Origin: Ruminococcus sp.
GTDB lineage: Bacteria > Bacillota > Clostridia > Oscillospirales > Acutalibacteraceae
NCBI GenBank assembly: GCA_017502425.1
Contig: JAFVVB010000128.1
Coordinates: 1 to 13,249, forward strand
Reading direction: 5' to 3'
Length of the DNA stretch: 13,249 bases
In this document: one piece after another, positions 7,320 through 12,811 of the stretch
Position numbering within the stretch: position 1 is the stretch's first letter
Layout of the letters: the number at the start of each line of letters is the position of its first letter
Translations under genes and position numbers: made by a program
Notes under the pieces: generated by a model
What the model was told of the DNA's origin: nothing
What the model saw: the letters and a program-made list of their open reading frames with translations, nothing else
Databases searched by the model: none

Positions 7320-8373
7320 TAAAATCAGACTCACGGTAAAAGGTGCCAGCCACGCAGAAAAGCTCAGCGTTGACATCGAAGGTTTACCAAAGGGTTTTAA
7401 GCTTGATTTTCAGAAAATCCTCACCCAGATGGAGCGTAGAGCTCCGGGACGTTCTCACGTAGCAACTCCTAGAAAAGAGCCTGACTATCCTGAGATTTTA
7501 AGCGGAGTGGAAGATATGGTCACCACCGGCGAAACTCTCAGTATGATAATAAAAAACACTAACCAGCATTCAAAGGATTACAGCTCTTTAAAAGTGTGCC
7601 CTAGACCAGGTCACGCTGACTACACCGCTTTTGTAAAATACGGCGGAAAGCTTGATATGAGTGGTGGCGGTCCTTTTTCGGGACGAATGATGGCCCCTGT
7701 TGTTTTTGCGGGAGAGGTTTGTCGTCAGATACTAAATGAAAAATACGGTATCGATATTGTATCTCACATAACACAAATTGCAGACGTTAAAGATAAACGC
7801 TTTAACGACGTTAAAATTGATGCTACACTTTATGATAAGCTTAAAAACGACTCCTTCCCTACTATTGATTCTGACTCTAAAGCATCTATGATAAATGCTA
7901 TCGAGGACGCTATGAAAGAGAAAGACTCAGTGGGCGGAATCGTTGAATGTGCAATACTCAATATGCCAAAAGGTGTTGGCGGTCCTATTTTCGACTCAGT
8001 AGAAAGTGTCATTTCTTCTGCTATGTTCTCTATCCCAGCATGCAAGGGAATTGAATTCGGTGCGGGTTTTGAGAGTGCAACCATGAAAGGCTCTGAAAAC
8101 AACGACGAATTCTGCTATGAAAACGGAGAAGTTGTCACTAAAACCAACAACTGTGGCGGTATTTTAGGCGGTATTACTAACGGTATGCCGATTGTATTCA
8201 GAGTTGCATTCAAACCGACCCCGTCTATCGCTAAAATCCAGAACACGGTAAACTTAGAAACTAAGGAAAACACTACTATCGAAATAGTAGGCAGACACGA
8301 CCCATGTATAGTTACTCGTGTTGCATCAATTGTTGAAGCTATGGCGGCTATCGCAATCATAAATATGATCTGA
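7303..8373 (+). CDS. aroC: Chorismate synthase (divergent clostridial subgroup)
   Basis: Converts EPSP to chorismate, using reduced FMN catalytically. It has 356 residues, normal for the family. Recognisable blocks are RRAPGR (45-50), RPGHADYTAFVKYGG (101-115), GGGPFSGR (121-128), KGIEFGAGF, NNCGGILGGITNGMP and GRHDPCIVTRVASIVEAMA. Departures from the textbook signatures are GASHAE in place of GESHG at the N-terminus and SGRMMAP in place of SGRETA. His17 and His104, at the expected catalytic positions, are retained. I recall similar variants from Oscillospiraceae, so this is probably subgroup divergence rather than decay. A perfect AGGAGG (7289-7294) inside the end of aroA precedes the ATG by 8 nt, giving coupled but independently strong initiation. 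Confidence 0.95.
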   Translation: MSLFGDKIRLTVKGASHAEKLSVDIEGLPKGFKLDFQKILTQMERRAPGRSHVATPRKEPDYPEILSGVEDMVTTGETLSMIIKNTNQHSKDYSSLKVCPRPGHADYTAFVKYGGKLDMSGGGPFSGRMMAPVVFAGEVCRQILNEKYGIDIVSHITQIADVKDKRFNDVKIDATLYDKLKNDSFPTIDSDSKASMINAIEDAMKEKDSVGGIVECAILNMPKGVGGPIFDSVESVISSAMFSIPACKGIEFGAGFESATMKGSENNDEFCYENGEVVTKTNNCGGILGGITNGMPIVFRVAFKPTPSIAKIQNTVNLETKENTTIEIVGRHDPCIVTRVASIVEAMAAIAIINMI

Positions 8374-8386
8374 AGGACTGAATAAT

Positions 8387-9508
8387 ATGGATTTAAATGA
8401 TATCCGAATTGAAATTGATAAAATCGACAACGAACTCATAAAGCTTTTAGAAAAGCGTATGGATTGCACTAAAGCTGTCGGTGAATATAAAGCAAAAAAC
8501 AACATTCCGATTCTCGATAAAGAAAGACAGCAGTTGATTCTTGAGAATGTCGAGAAAAAATCCGAGAAATACGGCTCATCGCTCAGATTCTTATTCGAAG
8601 ACATTATGCAGATTTCCCGTATGGCTCAGAATAGAATTATCGGTGACAGCGAATTTAGAAACACCGTCAAAGAAAACATCGCTATGATGCCTAAAAGTGG
8701 CGTCAAGGTTGCGTGTCAGGGACTCAAAGGTGCTAACTCACATATCGCATGCGGTGAATTTTTCGATGATTGTGAAATTAGTTTTTATAAGACTTTTTCC
8801 GATGTATTTGATGCCGTCGAGAATGAAAAAGCACAGTTTGGTGTACTGCCGGTAGAAAACACCAGCGGTGGCTCGGTTTCTGCCGTGTATGACCTTCTGA
8901 TGTCGCACAACTTCTACATCACAGCCGCTAAAGCTATCGATATCAGCCACAACCTGTGTGCACTAAAGCAGAGTACATTCGAAGATATTGAACACGTTTG
9001 GTCACACCCTCAGGCGCTCGCTCAGTGTGCAGGATACATAGCAAAAAACAACTTCTCTTCTATCGCCCATTCAAACACAGCAGTAGCTGCGAAGAAGGTT
9101 ATGGAAGAAAAACGCCTTAACTGTGCGGCTATATGCTCTTCACTTGCTGCAAAGGAATACGGTCTGCAGATTTTAGACACCGATATTCAGGATTATAATA
9201 AAAGCACCACACGTTTCATCGTTATTTCAAAAAGACCATACATCGGCGAAAACGCTAATAAAATCAGTCTTTGCTTTAACGTTGAACACGAAGAAGGTGC
9301 GCTGTCCAAAGTGCTCAACATGTTCTCGCTTTTGGGACTCAACCTGACTAAAATCGAGTCACGTCCTATGCAGAACTCCGACTTTGACTATCTTTTCTAT
9401 CTTGATTTTACAGGAAACCTGCGTGATAAGAGCGTTATGGATTTTCTGTGCACGCTGTGTGATGAAGTTAAAGTCTTCTCATTCATGGGCAACTATTATG
9501 AAGATTAA
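8387..9508 (+). CDS. pheA: Bifunctional chorismate mutase / prephenate dehydratase (P-protein)
   Basis: Rearranges chorismate to prephenate and then dehydrates and decarboxylates it to phenylpyruvate, committing the pathway to phenylalanine. Three domains are visible in 373 residues. An AroQ-type chorismate mutase occupies about 1-88 (DIRIEIDKIDNELIKLLEKR, then VGEYKAKNNIPILDKERQ). Prephenate dehydratase spans about 105-282, with VENTSGGSV and the catalytic STTRF (273-277). A C-terminal ACT domain spans about 292-373, with the Phe-sensing motifs GALS (304-307) and ESRP (324-327). Feedback inhibition by phenylalanine is therefore expected from the family. The gene starts 13 nt after aroC. The stop codon TAA (9506-9508) lies inside the conserved left edge of the repeat element R1. 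Confidence 0.96.
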   Translation: MDLNDIRIEIDKIDNELIKLLEKRMDCTKAVGEYKAKNNIPILDKERQQLILENVEKKSEKYGSSLRFLFEDIMQISRMAQNRIIGDSEFRNTVKENIAMMPKSGVKVACQGLKGANSHIACGEFFDDCEISFYKTFSDVFDAVENEKAQFGVLPVENTSGGSVSAVYDLLMSHNFYITAAKAIDISHNLCALKQSTFEDIEHVWSHPQALAQCAGYIAKNNFSSIAHSNTAVAAKKVMEEKRLNCAAICSSLAAKEYGLQILDTDIQDYNKSTTRFIVISKRPYIGENANKISLCFNVEHEEGALSKVLNMFSLLGLNLTKIESRPMQNSDFDYLFYLDFTGNLRDKSVMDFLCTLCDEVKVFSFMGNYYED

Positions 9509-9750
9509 GCGTCCGAGGTGCGCAGCCCTCGAGAAAACGACATACGAGTCGGGACTACCCATAGCACACAGAGTGTGCGACGGGTGGTTAGACGAGTAGG
9601 AGTTTTTCCGAGGAGAAGCGGAGCACAACGAGGCGTGACATCGTCCTCACTCTCTGTACTCGTTGCAAATAAAGTGTTATTTGCCTACTCGTGTCGAGGT
9701 TCGTCCTCTCCCCAAAATCTCAGATTTCGGGGACCCCGAGTTTAGCCGAG
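9504..9750 (+). repeat. Dispersed structured repeat, copy R1 (complete)
   Basis: This is a 247-bp element also found at 10519-10763 and, truncated, at 13169. The left edge ATTAAGCG..CCGAGGTGCGCAGCC includes the pheA stop codon and has one extra T compared with R2. The middle, 9527-9613, folds into a long hairpin: CCTCGAGAAAAC (9527-9538) with GTTTTTCCGAGG (9602-9613), ACTACCC with GGGTGGT, a 3x3 internal loop, then GCACAC/GTGTGC with an AGA loop. The 3' module 9610-9750 is 141 bp with about 6 differences from R2, all in the first 32 bases. It carries three further hairpins: GAGG..CCTC (9696-9708, loop TTCGT), GCAAATAA/TTATTTGC (9665-9684) and CCCC..GGGG (9710-9732). It ends TTTAGCCGAG. I do not recognise the family. 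Confidence 0.9.
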
Positions 9751-9760
9751 GTACGTAGCC
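9741..9760 (+). repeat. Extra copy of the repeat's left-edge motif fused to the right end of R1
   Basis: R1 ends in AGCCGAG, and the next bases continue as GTACGTAGCC. CCGAGGTACGTAGCC therefore matches the left-edge motif of the element (CCGAGGTGCGCAGCC in R1 and R2; CCGAGCACCGTAGCC in R3). R2 lacks this continuation. It looks like the first bases of a second, tandem unit whose remainder is lost, and suggests that adjacent units share or overlap at CCGAG. Confidence 0.6.
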
Positions 9761-9772
9761 TTTATGCTTCAT

Positions 9773-9801
9773 TCGTAGGGGACGGCAACCTTGACGTCCC
9801 G
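9773..9801. repeat. REP-like palindromic unit, copy 1
   Basis: TCGTAGGGGACGGC at the left and CGTCCCG at the right match copy 2 (9822-9850). The stem GGGACG (9779-9784) pairs with CGTCCC (9795-9800) around a 10-nt loop. It is GC-rich and non-coding. Short palindromes beginning GTAGGGG are, as I recall, common between genes in gut Clostridia. Confidence 0.7.
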
Positions 9802-9821
9802 CGTGCGAAGCACCAAATAAA

Positions 9822-9850
9822 TCGTAGGGGACGGCGACATGGGCGTCCCG
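9822..9850. repeat. REP-like palindromic unit, copy 2
   Basis: Same orientation and length as copy 1, 49 bp downstream. The stem GGGACG (9828-9833) / CGTCCC (9844-9849) is identical and the loop differs (GCGACATGGG against GCAACCTTGA). A conserved stem with a drifting loop is what is expected of a REP-type unit. Confidence 0.7.
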
Positions 9851-9902
9851 TCCATTATCCGTTGCGTACCGCGTCAAGAAAAACAATATACTTTTCAACA
9901 TT

Positions 9903-9937
9903 GCACAGGGCAATTTTGCTCTGTGCTTTTCTTTTTT
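9903..9937 (+). terminator. Intrinsic terminator, probably the original end of the aro operon
   Basis: GCACAGGGCA (9903-9912) pairs with TGCTCTGTGC (9917-9926) around ATTT, ten pairs including one G-T, followed by the T-rich tract TTTTCTTTTTT. It is the first convincing plus-strand terminator after pheA, about 395 nt past the stop codon. The repeat R1 and both REP units lie in between. Confidence 0.85.
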
Positions 9938-9966
9938 CAAAAAAATTCTTTTAAATTTTTGTAAAG

Positions 9967-9990
9967 TTGCATACTTTTATGCAATTTTTT
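9967..9990 (+). terminator. Second intrinsic terminator upstream of the phage-type gene
   Basis: The 7-bp stem TTGCATA (9967-9973) / TATGCAA (9978-9984) has a CTTT loop and is followed by six T. It lies 60 nt before the start codon at 10051. It may act in tandem with the terminator at 9903, or be an operator-like palindrome for the next gene. Confidence 0.6.
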
Positions 9991-10050
9991 GAGCTTTAGT
10001 AGGGATAAGTGAAAGGTTCTTTCAAAAAAGTTTTAAAGGAGAATGTAATA

Positions 10051-10425
10051 ATGGCAAAACGAAGATGTATATCGATAGATATTTTTGAAAATGAAAAATT
10101 TCTCTCACTTAATGACAAGTCAAAGGTGCTGTACGTAGGGCTTTTACTCCACACCGATGATGACGGTGTGATAGTCAATCCGAAAATCGTGATGAGGGTG
10201 CTGAAAAAGAACCCTAAATACTTTGATGAACTGCTAGAAAATGGCTTTATAATGCGGGTTGACGACATTTATGTTATCAAGCATTTTAATATGCACAACA
10301 AAATCCAACCGTCTAAAAAAACGCCATCATTGTACCAAACTCAACTTAGTAAACTGTGTATAAATCAACGAAAAGAATATGAATTTTCGTCAGAAAAAAT
10401 CCGGAATTTCGTCGGTACAATATAA
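10051..10425 (+). CDS. Phage-type replisome organizer N-terminal domain protein (isolated, C-terminally short)
   Basis: A 124-residue basic protein opening MAKRRCISIDIFENEKFLSL. The pattern (MAKRR, a hydrophobic helix, HTDDDGVIVNPK, an ENGFI helix, YVIKHFNMHNKI, then PS.YQTQL) is what I associate with the winged-helix N-terminal domain of DnaD-like phage replication-initiation proteins in Clostridia, which bind origin DNA. The usual C-terminal helicase-loader-interacting part is absent, and the protein ends soon after the wing, at VGTI. AAGGAG (10036-10041) lies 9 nt before the ATG, and 10009 is an upstream in-frame start without such a site. No other phage gene is nearby, so this is probably a relic or a domesticated single gene. 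It is bracketed by direct repeats R1 and R2. Assignment rests on remembered family pattern only. Confidence 0.65.
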   Translation: MAKRRCISIDIFENEKFLSLNDKSKVLYVGLLLHTDDDGVIVNPKIVMRVLKKNPKYFDELLENGFIMRVDDIYVIKHFNMHNKIQPSKKTPSLYQTQLSKLCINQRKEYEFSSEKIRNFVGTI

Positions 10426-10518
10426 TATAAATAAATCTAAAATAATCAAATCTAATCAAATCGAAGGGAATTGTTAAAGGGAAACAATCGTGCAAAAAAT
10501 ATATGTTGAAATGTTAAT
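10426..10518. other. AT-rich spacer with a 10-bp tandem duplication and a small palindrome
   Basis: Contains AATCAAATCT (10444-10453) directly followed by AATCAAATCG (10454-10463), and an ATTGTT/AACAAT inverted repeat (10470-10488, 7-nt loop) with no T-tract. In the +1 frame relative to the upstream gene it reads as a polar Lys/Asn/Ile/Ser tail to a stop at about 10475. That could be eroded coding sequence. Confidence 0.5.
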
Positions 10519-10763
10519 ATTAAGCGCCGAGGTGCGCAGCCCTCATAAAGTCGAGGTCGAGTCTGTATTTTCGTAGTTGACGAATGTCAACGCAGAAAAT
10601 CAATGCGAGACTGTGGACTTTTGAGGAATAGCGGAGGTGAACGAGGCGTGATATCGTCCTCACTCTCTGTACTCGTTGCAAATAAAGTGTTATTTGCCTA
10701 CTCGTGTCGAGGTTCGTCCTCTCCCCAAAATCTCAGATTTCGGGGACCCCGAGTTTAGCCGAG
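10519..10763 (+). repeat. Dispersed structured repeat, copy R2 (complete)
   Basis: A 245-bp copy. Its left edge ATTAAGCGCCGAGGTGCGCA matches R1 and its 3' module (10623-10763) is almost identical to R1. Its middle is unlike R1 but identical to R3 over the 55 bases that R3 retains. The middle folds as CCTCA-AAAGTC (10541-10552, one bulged T) with GACTTT-TGAGG (10616-10626), then AGTCT/AGACT, ATTTTC/GAAAAT, a 3x3 internal loop GTA/GCA, and GTTGAC/GTCAAC with loop GAAT (10582-10585). The 3' module holds GCAAATAA/TTATTTGC (10678-10697) and CCCC..GGGG (10723-10745). It ends TTTAGCCGAG; unique DNA follows. Confidence 0.92.
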
Positions 10764-10833
10764 ACTCACACCTTTTAAATCTTAATGTGCTAAAGTCACA
10801 AGATAAAACTAGATGTACAGTACACTTCGCATA

Positions 10834-10866
10834 CAAAAACCCGACAGAGCTTTCACTCTATCGGGT
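10834..10866 (-). terminator. Intrinsic terminator of the phosphohexomutase gene
   Basis: On the minus strand ACCCGATAGAG pairs with CTCTGTCGGGT (11 pairs including one T-G) around a 6-nt loop, followed by a T-run (complement of the A-run before 10839). It starts 15 nt after the stop codon. The spacer between R2 and this terminator (10764-10833) shows nothing else. Confidence 0.9.
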
Positions 10867-10880
10867 CAGTTAACAATATA

Positions 10881-12383
10881 TTAGAATTTAAGTCCGGTAG
10901 TGGTTTTCAAGAAGCTTTCTACCTTTTCTCTGATAATAGCAACGCCGCCCTCAGAGTCACTCTCGATATTGAGTGGCATGATAGGGTCGTGAACTGAAAG
11001 TCTTAATAAGAACCAGCCGTCGCCGTCTTCTTTACCAAAAGATACTCTAATACCTTCACGGTTATCATCAGCGACTATCCAGCCTTCTGTATTCTGGGCA
11101 TATGCTGTGAGCTCGTCAATGATTCTAAGTCCGCACGCTTTAAAATCAGGCTCTGTAATCTCGTAACGAATCTCGATAGTCTCAACAGGCTCATCAAGCT
11201 CTGATACTAAATCGTCGATTTCCTTGCCTTCTTTTCTAAGCTGTGCCGCCTTGATGATAAAACGTGTGCAAAGGTACGCACCGTCATCTAAGAAGTAGTT
11301 ATCTCTCATAGCACAGTGACCAGAAGTTTCAGCAGCGATAGGACAGTTAATACCCTGCTCATTGAGCTCAATAGCTTTATTGATGATATTTTTATAACCT
11401 CTGCGATAACGATAGTGTTTACCACCTAAAGTCTTTTCAATGAAATCTTTTACACCAGGAGAAGTGATAGAGTCGGTTACGATAGTACCGCCCTCGTTAC
11501 CCTCAAGTGCAATAACCGAAGAAAGTGCTACTAAACGGTTACGGTTGATTTCTTTACCATGTCTGTCAACAGCACCGCCACGGTCAACGTCAGTATCAAA
11601 GATAACGCCTAAGTCAGCGTTATTCTCAATAACTGCGTCGCAGATGCTCTTCATAGCAACAGGGTCTTCAGGGTTAGGAACGTGGTTAGGGAACATTCCG
11701 TCAGGGTCTAAATACTTTGAACCAGTAGTAACTGCACCGAGTTTTTCGAGTACATCAGCAGCATAGAAACCACCGACACCATTACCGGCATCAACTACAA
11801 TGTGGAAACCCTTGAGTGGGAACATATAGTCATCAGCGTTAACCTCTTTACGGATAAACTCGCACAGGTTATCTGCGTACTGTTTCATATAGTTTACTTC
11901 AGTAACTGTGCCACCATCTTTACTTTCAGGTCTATCGTTATTCTGAGCATGAATGAGAATATCCTCGATATCACACGCATCTAAACCACCCTGACGGGTA
12001 AAGAATTTAAGACCGTTACGGTTAAACGGATGGTGAGAAGCGGTAATCTGGACAGCACCGTCGCATCCTAAGTCAACAGTAGTCATAAACATAGATGGAG
12101 TAGAAGAAAGGTTAGTGTAAATAACCTCTACGCCTGCTTTTTCCATCTGAGGAATAACACATGAAGCGATTCTCTCGCCTGAGATACGAGAATCTCTGCC
12201 GACAGAAACCTTGAGCTCATTGACAGGTTTATTAACCTTTTTAGAAAGCCACAGCAAAAAGCCGTTAGCCATACGCTCTACGCGCTCGTTAGTCATATTT
12301 ACTTCATAGCCCTCAACGCCTTCTGATGCAACGCCTCGGATGTCAGTACCGCTCTTAAAAACGCCGTATTCTTTATTAAGCAT
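10881..12383 (-). CDS. Phosphoglucomutase/phosphomannomutase (alpha-D-phosphohexomutase family)
   Basis: Interconverts hexose-1-phosphate and hexose-6-phosphate through an active-site phosphoserine; it supplies precursors for glycogen or cell-surface sugars in the cytoplasm. It has 500 residues in the four-domain family layout. Phosphoserine Ser116 is in ITASHHPFN (canonical TASHNP). The metal loop DTDVDRGG gives Asp263, Asp265, Asp267 and Arg268. The sugar-binding loop ETSGH is at 352-356. The C-terminal phosphate-binding domain reads LRLSVHDP in place of the usual RxSxTEP, so it belongs to a divergent branch and exact sugar preference (Glc or Man; GlcN less likely) cannot be fixed. AAAGGGG (complement of 12391-12397) precedes the ATG by 7 nt. 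It is a monocistronic unit with its own promoter and terminator. Confidence 0.92.
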   Translation of the reverse strand: MLNKEYGVFKSGTDIRGVASEGVEGYEVNMTNERVERMANGFLLWLSKKVNKPVNELKVSVGRDSRISGERIASCVIPQMEKAGVEVIYTNLSSTPSMFMTTVDLGCDGAVQITASHHPFNRNGLKFFTRQGGLDACDIEDILIHAQNNDRPESKDGGTVTEVNYMKQYADNLCEFIRKEVNADDYMFPLKGFHIVVDAGNGVGGFYAADVLEKLGAVTTGSKYLDPDGMFPNHVPNPEDPVAMKSICDAVIENNADLGVIFDTDVDRGGAVDRHGKEINRNRLVALSSVIALEGNEGGTIVTDSITSPGVKDFIEKTLGGKHYRYRRGYKNIINKAIELNEQGINCPIAAETSGHCAMRDNYFLDDGAYLCTRFIIKAAQLRKEGKEIDDLVSELDEPVETIEIRYEITEPDFKACGLRIIDELTAYAQNTEGWIVADDNREGIRVSFGKEDGDGWFLLRLSVHDPIMPLNIESDSEGGVAIIREKVESFLKTTTGLKF

Positions 12384-12420
12384 AAGTATACCCCTTTACT
12401 AAAAAATCTCTTACCTTTTG

Positions 12421-12450
12421 ATTATACCACAACTGATACAAAACTTACAA
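12421..12450 (-). promoter_or_regulatory. Promoter of the phosphohexomutase gene (extended -10)
   Basis: Minus strand: TTGTAA (complement of 12445-12450), 18-nt spacer, perfect TATAAT (complement of 12421-12426) preceded by TGG, an extended -10. The leader is only about 30 nt. Confidence 0.75.
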
Positions 12451-12663
12451 CACTATATCAAAAATCAAATTCGGCGATTTGTATGTTCTAATTGAGAATT
12501 ATAATGCTTTTGTGTTGAAATTAACGGAACATGTTACAGCCATATTTCAAAAATTAACCTTTTTGTCGAATTTGTTGTGCATACCATCTAATTCAAACTG
12601 CTGTTGTTTGTTGATTTTAGTGTTTTCGTCAGCGTTATGCACAAATAAAACCAGCTTGTTTTG
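12451..12663. other. Intergenic region between divergent promoters, no gene seen
   Basis: An AT-rich stretch with no credible reading frame on either strand. The one notable pattern is a perfect 9-bp inverted repeat, TTGTGCATA (12575-12583) and TATGCACAA (12636-12644), separated by 52 nt. A small palindrome, AACATGTT, lies in the stretch near 12530. Confidence 0.6.
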
Positions 12664-12691
12664 TTGACTTTTACGAAAGATTGGATATAAT
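12664..12691 (+). promoter_or_regulatory. Promoter of the small downstream gene
   Basis: TTGACT (12664-12669, 5/6) and a perfect TATAAT (12686-12691) are separated by 16 nt. The start site would be near 12698, which places a hairpin at the very 5' end of the transcript. Confidence 0.75.
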
Positions 12692-12695
12692 AATA

Positions 12696-12749
12696 ACTGT
12701 CAAGACAAAGTCCGCTTGACTACCGACAGTTCACACACACTGTTCGGTA
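12696..12749 (+). promoter_or_regulatory. Structured 5' leader with tandem hairpins and an alternative pairing
   Basis: Hairpin A pairs GTCAAG (12699-12704) with CTTGAC (12715-12720). Hairpin B follows with no gap: TACCGACAGT (12721-12730) with ACTGTTCGGTA (12739-12749), ten pairs with one bulged T and an 8-nt loop. ACTGTC (12696-12701) can instead pair with GACAGT (12725-12730), which would disrupt both. No strong T-tract follows, so this is not an obvious terminator. It matches no riboswitch I recognise. Confidence 0.5.
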
Positions 12750-12811
12750 CTTTTAGGAATATAGCCAAATGGTAAATGGCAGCACGAAAATTTTATAAGG
12801 AGGTAACTACT

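Noticed and set aside
6827..8604. Long minus-strand open frames inside aroA, aroC and pheA (for example 6827-7219, 7830-8102, 8115-8360, 8326-8604)
   Set aside because: They are antisense shadows of well-supported enzymes, without ribosome sites or recognisable domains.
9518..9954. Open frames on both strands across R1 and the REP units (plus 9518-9745 and 9691-9954, minus 9677-9940)
   Set aside because: They run through palindromic repeat sequence, have no ribosome sites, are Arg/Ser-rich low-quality translations, and the R2 copy does not preserve the same frames end to end.
9938..10518. Integrated prophage
   Set aside because: Only one phage-like gene is present; no integrase, structural genes or att-like core apart from the R repeats.
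10676..10873. Open frame of 65 codons across the 3' module of R2 and the following terminator
   Set aside because: No ribosome site; it runs from repeat DNA into unique DNA and through the terminator of the opposite gene.
12757..12811. tRNA gene
   Set aside because: Only a D-arm-like segment is present; no anticodon stem-loop, T arm or matching acceptor stem follows.
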